Positions 1 to 11,653 are shown, counted from the first letter of the stretch. The stretch is DNA of 64,000 bases from an uncultured Paracoccaceae bacterium (GCA_947489325.1 CANLDA010000007.1:1-64000), one strand, 5' to 3'. Translations and numbers: made by a program. The notes: generated by a model not told the origin, from the letters alone.

Positions 1-18
1 GAAATTTGGCTTCCCCAT
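1..18 (-). CDS. 5' end of an unidentified gene running off the window
   Basis: Only the first six codons (M-G-K-P-N-F) are inside the window, read on the minus strand from an ATG at 18-16. The start is believable because a full AGGAGG Shine-Dalgarno sequence sits six bases upstream (AAGGAGGCCGTT then ATG). Nothing about the product can be said from six residues. Confidence 0.5.
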
Positions 19-93
19 AACGGCCTCCTTGCCTCAAAGTTAGGGAAGAAAGCGTCTACAAATCTAGGGGCTATTCACATATCCACCCCACGA

Positions 94-121
94 TTGACAT
101 CTGAAACGCTTGTAATATACT
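94..121 (+). promoter_or_regulatory. Near-consensus sigma-70 promoter with no recognised gene downstream
   Basis: TTGACA (94-99), a 16-bp spacer and TATACT (116-121) point rightwards. Both annotated neighbours are on the other strand, and no plausible plus-strand protein gene follows before 4.2 kb. The match may be fortuitous, or it may drive a small RNA that would start near 128. Confidence 0.3.
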
Positions 122-189
122 GAATTTACATAGGTTTTTTGTGCCGATAGTCCGTATGGGCGCACCATCTTCTTATTTCAAAGTCAAAA

Positions 190-252
190 CAGCTCTCAAC
201 GGACCTTGGATTGCAGGTCTTCCCACAGATGTCTTCATGCGTATGAGAGCTG
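190..252 (-). other. Inverted repeat in the 3' trailer of tRNA-Gly
   Basis: CAGCTCTCA (190-198) and TGAGAGCTG (244-252) are perfect 9-bp inverted copies separated by 45 bases. On the minus strand the second arm is followed by TTTT, so the structure could act as a processing or termination hairpin just after the tRNA. One arm includes part of the encoded CCA end. The long loop makes a simple intrinsic terminator doubtful. Confidence 0.35.
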
Positions 253-324
253 GAGCGGGTAACGGGAATCGAACCCGTAACTAAAGCTTGGGAAGCTGCC
301 GTGATACCTTTTCACCATACCCGC
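251..324 (-). tRNA. tRNA-Gly (anticodon CCC), CCA encoded
   Basis: Read on the minus strand, a 7-bp acceptor stem GCGGGTA (324-318) pairs with TACCCGC (261-255). The D arm, a TTCCCAA anticodon loop with CCC in the anticodon position and a GGGTTCGATTCCC T arm follow in order. The discriminator T and an encoded CCA occupy 254-251. The anticodon stem has one weak pair. The call rests on the cloverleaf I can fold by eye. Confidence 0.9.
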
Positions 325-571
325 CGCTGTGTGTGAGGTAGTCAAAGCGACAAGGGGCGTCAAGCGGTGAAATAACAAAATGGTGGCCTGCAAGACCACC
401 GTTTCGTCAGAAACCCGAGGGAGGATTTCTGTTGCGTCTTGGGTATGCTGACGCTGCATTGCGCTGCCAGTGATCTGTCGTTGGGATGGAATGGACGGAC
501 TTTGGAGCAGCAGATGATTTACATTAGCACGATTAACGGCAGCGTCATTTCACAATGCTGTGTGGGTAAAA

Positions 572-1765
572 TCAGTCTGCATCGTCAAAGGGATCAAGAT
601 TGGGCGGCGCATAGCGTGACTTTTCATCTTTACGGCGCGTCATAGCAGATTGGTGGATCGTGCTGTTTTCCTTGATATAGCGATATTGCGCCAACGGGAT
701 ATAATACCCAAACAGTCCCTTTTGTCCGGGCCAGTTGCTGCGTTTCACCAGTCGGGGAAACACCTCAAGGATAGGCCAGAACCGACGTAATTTCATTTGG
801 CTGTGCAATGGGGCGAGTGGGTTTGGTTTTGAAATCTTAAGATCCATCTTGCGCGTTACTTTGTCGGGTGTGCCCAGAACATAGCGATCATAAAACGTGT
901 CACGAAATTCAAGCTTGTCCACGCCCAACCCATCCAATTCCGCGCGCATCCAAACCATGGTTTGCTTGGCCAGGCCAGCCTCGGACTCGGGAACGCTGCC
1001 AGCCACGTCCGTGTGGGTGCCAGGAAACCAAACCTGTTTCACATCCTGCGCGGGTGGGTCGGATTTGGTGCGAAATCGGGTGCCGTGATACTCTTGCCCT
1101 TCATGCCACATCTGATGACGGAAAAATCGGCGGGTTTCGTCTATGGCCAGCACGTGGCGCACGGATTTGACCGAGGGGTTGCTGTCCACACTGGAGTGGG
1201 TGCCAAATTCGATGAAGGTACCCCGTTTCAGGCGCAGGCGGATCATGGAGCTGACCGTATCCCACAGCCCCAGAAAACGAATAGGCACGTGCCGCACGTG
1301 AAAAAATTGCTCTGAAATACGCAAAGGGGCGTATTGTTCGTTGGGCCCATTGGCATGCAATTTGCGATAGGCCCTGAACACGGGACCAATCAGATGCAGC
1401 TCGTGCGGGGCGACCAGACCAAAATCATTGATAAACCCCGCTAACACGCGCGCCGTATAAGCCCCGCGTGAATAGCCAAAGAAATAGAGCTTGTCGCCCT
1501 CGTGATAGTTTTCGCAAATAAAAGAATAGGCGTGCAATACATTGGCATGCAGGCCCAATCCAGCAGCCATGCCAAGAATCAAGCGAGTTTTGGCAAACAT
1601 GTTCTGGGCAAAAGGGCGGGTCGAAAGCGTGCCAACTCCGGGTTCATAATAGACCAGTTGATTGTCGTCATGTTTCAGGCATTTATACAGCCTAAGAATG
1701 TTGCTTTCGTTCTTTTCGACTTCGTTGCCGGTGCCATCAAGACAGATAATCAATTTGCGGGACAT
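572..1765 (-). CDS. DUF2235 alpha/beta-hydrolase family protein
   Basis: A 397-residue protein that begins with a beta strand and the DGTGN motif (residues 10-14) typical of DUF2235. It has a lipase-type nucleophile elbow G-Y-S-R-G at residues 97-101. This family includes Tle1-type phospholipase effectors, but many members in Roseobacters stand alone with no secretion system nearby, as here. Hydrolysis of a lipid or ester is the family expectation; the substrate is unknown. There is no signal peptide. The gene is transcribed alone, ending about 250 bp before tRNA-Gly. Confidence 0.8.
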   Translation of the reverse strand: MSRKLIICLDGTGNEVEKNESNILRLYKCLKHDDNQLVYYEPGVGTLSTRPFAQNMFAKTRLILGMAAGLGLHANVLHAYSFICENYHEGDKLYFFGYSRGAYTARVLAGFINDFGLVAPHELHLIGPVFRAYRKLHANGPNEQYAPLRISEQFFHVRHVPIRFLGLWDTVSSMIRLRLKRGTFIEFGTHSSVDSNPSVKSVRHVLAIDETRRFFRHQMWHEGQEYHGTRFRTKSDPPAQDVKQVWFPGTHTDVAGSVPESEAGLAKQTMVWMRAELDGLGVDKLEFRDTFYDRYVLGTPDKVTRKMDLKISKPNPLAPLHSQMKLRRFWPILEVFPRLVKRSNWPGQKGLFGYYIPLAQYRYIKENSTIHQSAMTRRKDEKSRYAPPNLDPFDDAD

Positions 1766-1836
1766 ATGTATGCTCTCCGTGAATTTTAGAGAGCATACAC
1801 AATTTTAAGATGATTTCCAAATACGGGCTGCTGTGC

Positions 1837-3885
1837 CTACCCGCGGCGACGGCGGCGACGGCCACCTGCGCTGCCACTTTCGCCTTCGCCACCAGAGTTA
1901 AAGCTGACGTTTGGCAGGGTGAGAACGGTGCCAAGGATCGGGAAAGGCTCAGCAGAGTTTGGAATGGCAGAAGCATTCACGAAATGCTCTTGGAAGCGAG
2001 GCTCCACAGCGGTTTCGATCTTTTCGATCTGGCGCACGGTTTCTTCGATCTCGCCACGGGCTTTGGTGTTCAAAAGCGCAATACGTGCGCCAGTGCCGGC
2101 CGCGTTGCCTGCACTTGTAACCTTGTCCAATGGGCAATCCGGGATCATGCCCAGAACCATGGCGTGTTTGGCGCTGATATGGGCCCCAAACGCCCCGGCC
2201 AAAACCACGCGATCCACGTTATCGACGCCGAATTTATCCATCAGAAGGCGCGCGCCGGAATACAGCGCGGCCTTGGCCATCTGAATGGCGCGGATGTCGG
2301 GGTTTGTGACAGTGATGGTTGGACCACCTTCGGCAGACCCATCCCAAACCATATAGGCATTGGTGCGCCCATCCTGTATGCATCGCGCGGTGCCGGTCTG
2401 TTCTGCCGAACCGATTAGGCCAGAGGCATCCAGCACGCCAGCCATACGCATTTCGGCAATGGCTTCGATAATGCCCGACCCACAGATGCCAGTGATACCG
2501 GTGGTTGCAATGGCCTCGGCAAACCCGTCCTGGTCTGACCAGATTTCGGAACCGATCACACGGAATCGAGGTTCTTTGGTTTCGGGGTTGATTTCGAGGC
2601 GCTCAATTGCACCAGGGGCGGCACGTTGACCCGATGAAATTTGCGCGCCTTCGAATGCGGGACCTGTGGGTGAGGAGCAGGCCAGAACCTTTTCGGTGTT
2701 GCCCAACAGGATTTCCGCGTTGGTTCCCACGTCCACAACCAACACGAGGTCTTCGGATTTGTCTGGAGCCTCTGACAAGGCCACGGCTGCGGCATCGGCA
2801 CCCACATGGCCTGCGATACAGGGCAGCAGATAAACCCGAGCGGCGGGATGGATGTTCAGATCAAGCTCTGCGGCCCGTAATGCAAGTGAATTGGACGTCG
2901 CCAACGCAAAAGGTGCCTGACCCAGCTCAAACGGATCAATGCCAAGAAACAGATGGTGCATGACAGGGTTACACACAAACACCGCATCCACGATCAGCGC
3001 TTTGTCGATCTCGGCCTCTGCCGCGATCTGAGTGAAGAGCGCGTTCATGCCTTCACGCACAGCGCGGGTCATTTCAAGATCGCCGCCTTTGTTCATCATG
3101 GAATAGCTGACCCGGCTCATCAGGTCTTCGCCGAATCGAATTTGGGGGTTCATAATGCCAGAGGAGGCAATGACTTCGCCAGTTTGCAGATCACACAGAT
3201 GGGCCGCGATGGTGGTAGAGCCAAGATCAACGGCAAGGCCGTAAATGGTGCCCTCAAAATAACCGGGCCAGATGTGCATGATTTTTGGCGGGTGGTGTTC
3301 ATCGCCCAAATGCACAGCGACAGTGACTTTCCAGCCACCTTTGCGCAATACAGGCTGCATGGATTGTAGAATGTGCAAGTCAGTTTGCACGTCCTTAAGG
3401 TTCCATTGGGTATCCAATGCCTCGATCAGACGCTCCATATCGCCCGATGGTTTGTGCATGTCGGGTTCTTCCACCTCGACATAAAACAGGCGGGTTGACG
3501 GGTCCATGGTGATATCACGCACTTCGGCGCGTTTGCGCACCACTTGTTTGTGGACCTGACTTTCAGGCGGCACGTCGATCACGATGTCGCCTTGAACGGT
3601 TGCCTGACAGCCAAGGCGGCGCCCATCAATCAACCCACGTTTATCTTTGTAGCGTTGTTCAACCTTGTTCCACTCATTGAGCGCATCGTCATGAACAGTG
3701 ACGCCATGTTTGGGGAACTCGCCATAGGACGGGGTGATCTGACATTTGGAGCAGATGCCGCGTCCCCCACAGACGGAATCCAAATCGACCCCTAACTGAC
3801 GGGCAGCTGTTAGGATCGGCGTGCCCTTTTCGAAATGGCCTCTTTTGCCGGATGGGGTAAAGATGACGAGGGGATCGTTGGACAT
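1837..3885 (-). CDS. RamA/RACo-like corrinoid-activating ferredoxin (2Fe-2S plus ASKHA/DUF4445)
   Basis: A 682-residue protein. The N-terminal 2Fe-2S domain shows Cys39, Cys45, Cys48 and Cys93 (C-x5-C-x2-C...C). It is followed by a linker and an ASKHA-type ATPase region with A-V-D-L-G-S-T-T at about residues 218-225. This is the layout of activators that use ATP and an electron to reduce Co(II) corrinoid proteins back to Co(I). The ATG at 3885 is preferred over an ATG 66 bases upstream because AGAGGT precedes it and the ferredoxin fold starts there. From memory, a RamA-like protein of this kind in Phaeobacter inhibens is needed for the split B12-dependent methionine synthase. The last residues are a Gly/Ser-rich stretch ending GGRRRRRRG, matched by the methyltransferase at 58.6 kb. 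Its role in methionine synthesis here is inference. Confidence 0.85.
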   Translation of the reverse strand: MSNDPLVIFTPSGKRGHFEKGTPILTAARQLGVDLDSVCGGRGICSKCQITPSYGEFPKHGVTVHDDALNEWNKVEQRYKDKRGLIDGRRLGCQATVQGDIVIDVPPESQVHKQVVRKRAEVRDITMDPSTRLFYVEVEEPDMHKPSGDMERLIEALDTQWNLKDVQTDLHILQSMQPVLRKGGWKVTVAVHLGDEHHPPKIMHIWPGYFEGTIYGLAVDLGSTTIAAHLCDLQTGEVIASSGIMNPQIRFGEDLMSRVSYSMMNKGGDLEMTRAVREGMNALFTQIAAEAEIDKALIVDAVFVCNPVMHHLFLGIDPFELGQAPFALATSNSLALRAAELDLNIHPAARVYLLPCIAGHVGADAAAVALSEAPDKSEDLVLVVDVGTNAEILLGNTEKVLACSSPTGPAFEGAQISSGQRAAPGAIERLEINPETKEPRFRVIGSEIWSDQDGFAEAIATTGITGICGSGIIEAIAEMRMAGVLDASGLIGSAEQTGTARCIQDGRTNAYMVWDGSAEGGPTITVTNPDIRAIQMAKAALYSGARLLMDKFGVDNVDRVVLAGAFGAHISAKHAMVLGMIPDCPLDKVTSAGNAAGTGARIALLNTKARGEIEETVRQIEKIETAVEPRFQEHFVNASAIPNSAEPFPILGTVLTLPNVSFNSGGEGESGSAGGRRRRRRG

Positions 3886-5680
<1,795 letters not shown>

Positions 5681-6844
5681 ATGACACCAGCAGCGCGCGT
5701 TCAAACCGCGATTGAATTGCTTGATGAAATCCTGTCAGGCGCGCCTGCGGAAAAAACCCTGACCAGCTGGGCGCGTCGGTCGCGTTTTGCCGGGTCAAAG
5801 GATCGCGCGGCTGTACGCGATCATGTGTATGATGTGCTGCGCAACCGAAACAGCTGTGTTGCGTTGGCGGGCGGTGCCTTGAATGGGCGCGCTTTGATGA
5901 TTGGCCTCTTACATCTGAATGGGGTCGATCCGCAGACGATTTTTACAGGACAAGGGTATGCTCCATCCGCCCTTGAAGAGGATGAAATCGCGACACCCGA
6001 CAACACAGATGTTGTAAATTTACCTGAATGGATTGTGCCGCATTTACAAGCCAGCCTGGGCGAAAGTTTTGCTGAGAATGAGGCGCTTTTGCGTGATCGT
6101 GCCCCGGTAATTTTGCGGGTGAATACGCGTGTGACGGACGTGAAGGATGTCTCTGAGGTCCTTGAAAATGAAGGTATTATTGTAAAGCAGCACGTCCTTT
6201 GCAGCACTGCATTTGAGGTGCTTGAAGGCCCACGTCGCGTGGCGGGCAGCGCATCCTATCAAAACGGATTGGTAGAGCTTCAAGATGCAGCCAGTCAGGC
6301 GGCGATGCACAACGTCCCAATGAACGCTGGGGACAGCGTTCTGGATTATTGCGCTGGTGGCGGCGGCAAATCACTGGCGCTGGCGGCGCGGATTGATGGT
6401 CGTTTCTTTGCTCATGACATTGAACCTCGTCGGATGCGTGATCTGGATCAACGCGCCAAACGTGCAGGGGTAGAGGTGGTACAGCTATCATCTGATGACT
6501 GCCTTAAGAGTGCGCCTTACGATGTTGTTTTAGCAGATGTTCCTTGTTCTGGAACAGGGTCTTGGCGGCGTGATCCGGATGCCAAATGGCGGTTTACCTC
6601 CGACCGTTTATCAGACCTGAATGCGACGCAGGATGAGATCCTTGATCAGGCCGCTGAATTAACCTCGGACACCGGCCTTTTGGTCTATGCCACTTGTTCC
6701 TTGTTGGCCGAGGAAAACCTAGACCGTGTTCACGCCTTTCTAAACAGGGCTGAGGGTTGGAAATGTGTTTACCATCGACAGTTTAGCCTGCTGGATGGCG
6801 GAGATGGTTTCTTTGTCGCACACTTGACGAGGAATGAGGTTTAG
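5681..6844 (+). CDS. RsmB/NOP2-family RNA m5C methyltransferase
   Basis: Transfers a methyl group from SAM to C5 of a cytidine in RNA, most likely 16S rRNA. The 387 residues hold an N-terminal helical NusB-like domain and a Rossmann methyltransferase domain. Both cysteines of the two-cysteine mechanism are visible: P-C-S-G-T-G with Cys289 and A-T-C-S with Cys339. The SAM-binding glycine-rich loop is Y-C-A-G-G-G-G-K-S. It is shorter than E. coli RsmB (about 430 residues). The ATG abuts the guaB stop codon, so translation is probably coupled. Confidence 0.88.
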   Translation: MTPAARVQTAIELLDEILSGAPAEKTLTSWARRSRFAGSKDRAAVRDHVYDVLRNRNSCVALAGGALNGRALMIGLLHLNGVDPQTIFTGQGYAPSALEEDEIATPDNTDVVNLPEWIVPHLQASLGESFAENEALLRDRAPVILRVNTRVTDVKDVSEVLENEGIIVKQHVLCSTAFEVLEGPRRVAGSASYQNGLVELQDAASQAAMHNVPMNAGDSVLDYCAGGGGKSLALAARIDGRFFAHDIEPRRMRDLDQRAKRAGVEVVQLSSDDCLKSAPYDVVLADVPCSGTGSWRRDPDAKWRFTSDRLSDLNATQDEILDQAAELTSDTGLLVYATCSLLAEENLDRVHAFLNRAEGWKCVYHRQFSLLDGGDGFFVAHLTRNEV

Positions 6845-6925
6845 AGTTACACAACCTATACGTTAGTATGTGACAATTAATCCGGATTTAATAATTCCGG
6901 GCAATAAAGACGACACACTATATGT

Positions 6926-9232
6926 ATGAGGCTGGCTTTGTCCGTTTCCGTCCTGACGCCTCGCCCAATGGCGACTGTATCTGAACGCGTATACCAATAT
7001 GGCATTGTATTTGCGGCAGTCGCAGCTTTGCTTTTTGGTGCATCTTTCTTTGTGCAAAATTTGAATCTGCGTACAGGTTTGGTTTTTTCTTCGGGCGTGT
7101 CCGGCGCGATTCTGGTGCTGTCATGGATGCTGAGTCGCGGCTTGCGCCAGCGGCGCAGTTTTGCGTTTTCTGCTCTACAGGGGGTGATTGAAAACGCCCC
7201 CCGTCCTCAGATTGTTTTAAATCTGAACGGAAAGGTTTTGTTGCATAACAAAGCAGCAGAACGTCAACTTGGTTTGACCGAAGAATCCAATCTGGCCGAG
7301 GTTCTGAGCAGTAAAGTCGCTGATCCGCAGGCCTTTGTGGCGCGTTTGATATCCAATGCGGAACAACACGGGGCGGCAATTGATCTTATCACCTCGCGCG
7401 GGGGGGCCAAGATTACGGTCAATCGCGTTGGCGATGATGTGTTTCTTTTGGAATATGATGAAAGCTTTGGCGGGAACAATGGCACCTCTGCGGCGCGTGT
7501 CCCGATGATGGCAGTAGGGCGTACCGGTGCGATTTTGTTTATGAATCCCGCCGCGCGGGAGTTTTTGGGAGAGCGCCGGAAGAAGCTTTCCGAAATATTC
7601 GGTGATGCACCGATTTTACCTGGGGCGGCGCAAGAAATTATCACTGAAAATGGCGCGCGTCAGTGTCTGGTTGCAGAATATGAAGGCAGCGCCGGGCGGC
7701 GCGAAATTTACTTGTTGCCCACGGATGTGCCCACTGTTCAGCGCGACCTGATCGTATTTGATGAGTTGCCCGTGGCCTTGTTGAAAGTCGCCCCGAATGG
7801 GCGCGTTCTGATGGCCAATCGGATGGCGCGGCGCCTGGTTGATAAACCCATCGACAGCAGCTCTCTTATGTCAAATTTGATGGAGGGGTTGGGGCGCTCT
7901 ATTGAGGATTGGTTGGCAGAGGCTGCTGCAGGCCATGGTAAACACCACTCTGAATTTTTGCGTCTTAAACGGCAAGACCGCGAAATTTTCATCCAAGTTA
8001 CATTAAATCGTGTTGTGGAAGGCGATGAGACCTCGTTGATTGCTGTTTTAAACGATGCAACAGAGCTCAAAAGGCTTGAGGCACAGTTTGTTCAAAGTCA
8101 GAAGATGCAGGCAATCGGTCAGTTGGCAGGCGGCGTGGCACATGATTTTAACAACCTTTTGACCGCGATTTCAGGGCATTGCGACCTATTGTTGTTGCGT
8201 CATGATCAAGGGGATCTCGATTATGGGGATCTTGTGCAGATCAACCAAAACTCCAACCGTGCGGCCGCTCTTGTGGGGCAGCTTTTGGCATTTTCGCGTA
8301 AGCAGAACCTGCGCCCAGAGGTGCTTGATCTCTGCGACACGCTTGCCGATCTAACACATCTTTTGAACCGCCTGGTCGGGGAAAAAATCACCCTGTCGCT
8401 GAGCCATGATCCTGTGCTTCCGACGATTCGTGCTGATAAACGCCAACTGGAGCAGGTTCTGATGAACCTTGTTGTGAACGCGCGTGACGCAATGCCCGAT
8501 GGTGGCGAAATCAGGGTTCAGACGGAAAGCTTTGTGTTAGAACAGCCCATGACCCGAGATCGTGTCGTGGTGCCGCCCGGACGTTTTGTCAGCGTTAAGG
8601 TTGCCGATGAAGGCATGGGCATTTCGCCCGACAAACTGCAAAAAGTGTTTGAGCCATTTTATACCACCAAGCGTACAGGCGAAGGCACAGGTCTTGGTCT
8701 TTCCACGGCCTATGGCATCGTAAAGCAAACGGGTGGCTATATTTTTGTGGACAGTGTCGTTGGTAATGGGACCTGTTTTACCCTGCTTTTCCCAGTGAAT
8801 GAGGTCTATGAGCAGGCTGAAAAACTCGTCAAAACAACCAAGGCCGAAACCGCGGCGAATAAAGTGGGGGACGGGGTTATTTTGCTGGTTGAAGACGAGG
8901 CACCCGTGCGTGCCTTTGCATCCCGGGCCCTGAAATTGCGCGGATATACCGTGATCGAGGCGGATTCTGGTGAGGCTGCGCTGACTATTCTAAGCGAAGA
9001 AAATCCGCATGTGGATCTCTTTGTCACGGATGTCATTATGCCTGGACAGGATGGTCCAACTTGGGTACGCAAAGCGCGTGAAGAACGTCCCGATGTCGGT
9101 GTGGTGTTTGTGTCAGGCTATGCTGAAGACAGCTTTAGCGACAATCAGGCTCGCATCAAGGGGTCGGTTTTCTTGCCAAAACCATTTTCGTTGCGCGAAT
9201 TGACTGAGGTGGTTAATCAACAATTACAGTGA
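6926..9232 (+). CDS. cckA: Hybrid sensor histidine kinase CckA
   Basis: Top kinase/phosphatase of the CckA-ChpT-CtrA phosphorelay, which in Roseobacters controls motility, gene transfer agents and division-related genes. The 768 residues contain two membrane helices in the first 75 residues, PAS-like regions (about 90-380), a DHp helix with phospho-acceptor His406 in G-G-V-A-H-D-F-N-N, an HATPase domain with N-A-R-D-A-M and G-T-G-L-G-L-S, and a C-terminal receiver with Asp702 in V-T-D-V-I-M-P-G. The start at 6926 has only a weak ribosome site; an ATG 14 codons later would leave both helices intact. The stop lies two bases from the stop of the convergent sulfotransferase gene. Confidence 0.93.
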   Translation: MRLALSVSVLTPRPMATVSERVYQYGIVFAAVAALLFGASFFVQNLNLRTGLVFSSGVSGAILVLSWMLSRGLRQRRSFAFSALQGVIENAPRPQIVLNLNGKVLLHNKAAERQLGLTEESNLAEVLSSKVADPQAFVARLISNAEQHGAAIDLITSRGGAKITVNRVGDDVFLLEYDESFGGNNGTSAARVPMMAVGRTGAILFMNPAAREFLGERRKKLSEIFGDAPILPGAAQEIITENGARQCLVAEYEGSAGRREIYLLPTDVPTVQRDLIVFDELPVALLKVAPNGRVLMANRMARRLVDKPIDSSSLMSNLMEGLGRSIEDWLAEAAAGHGKHHSEFLRLKRQDREIFIQVTLNRVVEGDETSLIAVLNDATELKRLEAQFVQSQKMQAIGQLAGGVAHDFNNLLTAISGHCDLLLLRHDQGDLDYGDLVQINQNSNRAAALVGQLLAFSRKQNLRPEVLDLCDTLADLTHLLNRLVGEKITLSLSHDPVLPTIRADKRQLEQVLMNLVVNARDAMPDGGEIRVQTESFVLEQPMTRDRVVVPPGRFVSVKVADEGMGISPDKLQKVFEPFYTTKRTGEGTGLGLSTAYGIVKQTGGYIFVDSVVGNGTCFTLLFPVNEVYEQAEKLVKTTKAETAANKVGDGVILLVEDEAPVRAFASRALKLRGYTVIEADSGEAALTILSEENPHVDLFVTDVIMPGQDGPTWVRKAREERPDVGVVFVSGYAEDSFSDNQARIKGSVFLPKPFSLRELTEVVNQQLQ

Positions 9233-9233
9233 T

Positions 9234-9830
9234 TTAGGGGATGCTGTCATACAGCGTGAATTCATCTGCACATTTGCGACGCAACTTTGATGCGGTCTTG
9301 GAGGATAACGTCAAATCCCCCTTGGGAGACACATTCGCCTGTGGAAGAGATATCTGCATCTTCAGGCGCATTTCCAGAAATGCAATGAAACGCGGCTGAT
9401 CATCATAGCGGAATAAGTGCGTTACCTTGACACCATTTGGGCGCGCTTCTAGAAATCTGGCCTGACTGCCCACATTGGCAAAAGCAGGTCGTTCACCTTT
9501 GCAATAAGCGTCCACAAATTCATCAAAGGTCACATCACGCGTTGACGCCGCTTTGCCCTTTAGAAAATCCCGCTGCCGATAGCGATACCAACTGCCGAGC
9601 CAACTGATCGGCTCACGCATCACGGCCATGGTTTCAATGTCGTCTGTTTTGCAGGCTTTTTCGAACATAGGGCGAAAAAAACGATTATAACGATAGACTG
9701 GTGCGTGTTTCAGTTCTGGCGGATCGCTGATCACCATAGAGGCGTGGGGGGACAGAACTTGTTCAATCGCAGTGGTCCCGGTCTTTGGAACTGCGAGAAA
9801 CACAAGTTTTTCTTTCCAAAAAACAAGCAT
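9234..9830 (-). CDS. Sulfotransferase family protein
   Basis: A 198-residue protein with the PAPS 5'-phosphosulfate loop near its N-terminus (V-P-K-T-G-T-T-A-I-E, around residues 14-23). A second conserved stretch M-R-E-P-I-S-W-L-G-S-W-Y-R resembles the 3'-phosphate-binding region. It would transfer sulfate from PAPS to a hydroxyl or amine of an unknown acceptor, possibly a surface polysaccharide or lipid. It has no signal peptide. The gene is monocistronic and convergent with cckA. Confidence 0.8.
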   Translation of the reverse strand: MLVFWKEKLVFLAVPKTGTTAIEQVLSPHASMVISDPPELKHAPVYRYNRFFRPMFEKACKTDDIETMAVMREPISWLGSWYRYRQRDFLKGKAASTRDVTFDEFVDAYCKGERPAFANVGSQARFLEARPNGVKVTHLFRYDDQPRFIAFLEMRLKMQISLPQANVSPKGDLTLSSKTASKLRRKCADEFTLYDSIP

Positions 9831-9958
9831 TTAGGCGCCTTTTTGATTTTATTTCATGTGTGCTCGATAAATGTAAACTACTCCTTAATGTTCTTGGGAA
9901 AAAGTAATTTTCGTAAAATTCTATTGAAATGTTCCTGTTTTGATCTCATAAGGTGTGA

Positions 9959-9973
9959 GAACATTAAGTGAAC
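9959..9973. promoter_or_regulatory. LexA operator (SOS box) upstream of recA
   Basis: GAAC-ATTAAGT-GAAC matches exactly the alphaproteobacterial LexA direct-repeat site GAAC-N7-GAAC (GTTC-N7-GTTC on the other strand). It lies 52 bp before the recA start. A weaker GTTC-N7-GATC occurs at 9931-9945. DNA-damage induction of recA follows from this. Confidence 0.85.
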
Positions 9974-10024
9974 GCACGCAAGCATTGCCGCCCGTCACTG
10001 GGTGTGGAATAAGGAAGCGAACCA

Positions 10025-11101
10025 ATGGCAACGGCAGATCTTTTGACAATGAGCAGTAAAAAAACAGCAGACAAACAAAAGGCGCTGGACAGTGCCTTGG
10101 CCCAGATCGAACGTCAGTTCGGCAAGGGCTCTATTATGAAGCTTGGCGATGGCAATGCCATTCAACAAATAGAGGCCACTTCAACGGGGTCTTTGGGGTT
10201 GGATATTGCGCTTGGCATTGGCGGTTTACCCAAAGGGCGCATCATTGAAATCTATGGTCCAGAAAGTTCTGGTAAGACTACGCTGACTCTGCATTGCGTT
10301 GCAGAAGAGCAGAAAAAAGGCGGCGTTTGCGCCTTTGTGGATGCAGAACACGCACTTGATCCACAATATGCGAAAAAGCTGGGCGTTGATCTGGATGAAT
10401 TGCTGATTTCACAGCCTGACACGGGTGAACAGGCGCTTGAGATCGTGGACACATTGGTGCGTTCTGGCGCTGTGAATATGGTTGTGGTCGACTCAGTGGC
10501 CGCGCTAACCCCGAAATCAGAACTTGAAGGCGATATGGGCGACAGCAGTGTTGGTGTTCAGGCCCGTTTGATGAGCCAAGCCATGCGTAAGCTGACGGGT
10601 TCTATCAGCCGCTCCAATTGTATGGTGATTTTCATCAACCAGATTCGGATGAAAATTGGCGTTATGTTTGGCAGTCCTGAAACAACCACGGGCGGCAACG
10701 CGCTGAAATTTTACAGCTCTGTGCGTCTGGATATTCGCCGTATTGGCGCAATCAAAGACCGTGATGAGATTGTGGGTAACGCAACCCGTGTGAAGGTTGT
10801 AAAAAACAAGGTGGCGCCGCCGTTCAAACAGGTCGAATTTGACATCATGTATGGCGAAGGCATTTCCAAGATGGGCGAATTGCTTGATCTGGGGGTAAAA
10901 GCCGGCGTCGTCGATAAATCCGGCAGCTGGTTCAGCTATGGGGACGAACGGATCGGGCAGGGGCGTGAAAACGCAAAAACTTTCTTGCGCGAAAACAGCC
11001 GAATTTCTCTTGAGATTGAAGACAAAATTCGTGCGGCTCATGGGTTGGATTTCGACATGCCTCCGGCAGCCAAGGATGACGACGAAGTGATGGAGGGCTA
11101 A
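10025..11101 (+). CDS. recA: Recombinase A
   Basis: ATP-dependent strand-exchange protein of homologous recombination and co-protease for LexA. The 358 residues contain the Walker A motif G-P-E-S-S-G-K-T-T at about 78-86, the V-V-V-D-S-V-A-A-L Walker B region, the [12 protein letters not shown] loop and an acidic C-terminus (K-D-D-D-E-V-M-E). AAGGAA sits seven bases before the ATG at 10025. The gene is followed without a gap by a MOSC gene. Confidence 0.98.
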   Translation: MATADLLTMSSKKTADKQKALDSALAQIERQFGKGSIMKLGDGNAIQQIEATSTGSLGLDIALGIGGLPKGRIIEIYGPESSGKTTLTLHCVAEEQKKGGVCAFVDAEHALDPQYAKKLGVDLDELLISQPDTGEQALEIVDTLVRSGAVNMVVVDSVAALTPKSELEGDMGDSSVGVQARLMSQAMRKLTGSISRSNCMVIFINQIRMKIGVMFGSPETTTGGNALKFYSSVRLDIRRIGAIKDRDEIVGNATRVKVVKNKVAPPFKQVEFDIMYGEGISKMGELLDLGVKAGVVDKSGSWFSYGDERIGQGRENAKTFLRENSRISLEIEDKIRAAHGLDFDMPPAAKDDDEVMEG

Positions 11102-11653
11102 TTGGCCCAACCGACACGTAAAGAACTTGATGCGGCGCTGCCGCACATCATGGCCGCCCCCAAAGATCGGGCGGCCATCGATATGTTATGCCTGCGCCCC
11201 GGATTTGGAGAGCGCCGGTTTGTAGATGAAATCAACGTTACGCGCGACCAAGGCATTCCCGGCGAACGTTGGCTGACACAGCCATGGTTACGCAAAGAAG
11301 ATGGCGCACCCCATCCGGCCATTCAGATTTGTGTGCTGCAAAGGCGCATTCTTGATCTGATTTGGGATGAGCAAGATGAAGTGACCCATCCGGGGGATAC
11401 GTTCATTGCAGACATGGATCTGTCAGAGGCCAATTTACCCGGCAGCACATTGTTGCAGGCAGGAACGGCGGTCTTGCGTGTGTCCAATGCCTTTAATGAG
11501 GCCTGCGTAAAATGGAAGGTTCGCTATGGCAAGGACGCCAAAGATTGGGTCATTGCGCCGGGGCATCCAAAATTGCGCTTGAGGGGCATTCTATGCAGTG
11601 TTTGGCAGGATGGTGTCATCCGTAACGGCGACATTCTGACAAAAATATCCTGA
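11102..11653 (+). CDS. MOSC-domain-like protein (TTG start)
   Basis: 183 residues resembling the MOSC fold: an early G-I-P-G-E-R-W turn, a middle P-G-D-T-F-I-A-D-M-D-L-S-x-x-N-L-P-G-S stretch, a single cysteine in N-E-A-C-V-K-W, and a terminal G-D-I-L. MOSC proteins are related to molybdenum-cofactor sulfurases and bind sulfur carriers through a cysteine. The start is TTG immediately after the recA stop codon, supported by GGAGG at 11092-11096 inside the recA end. It should be co-transcribed with recA. Confidence 0.72.
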   Translation: MAQPTRKELDAALPHIMAAPKDRAAIDMLCLRPGFGERRFVDEINVTRDQGIPGERWLTQPWLRKEDGAPHPAIQICVLQRRILDLIWDEQDEVTHPGDTFIADMDLSEANLPGSTLLQAGTAVLRVSNAFNEACVKWKVRYGKDAKDWVIAPGHPKLRLRGILCSVWQDGVIRNGDILTKIS

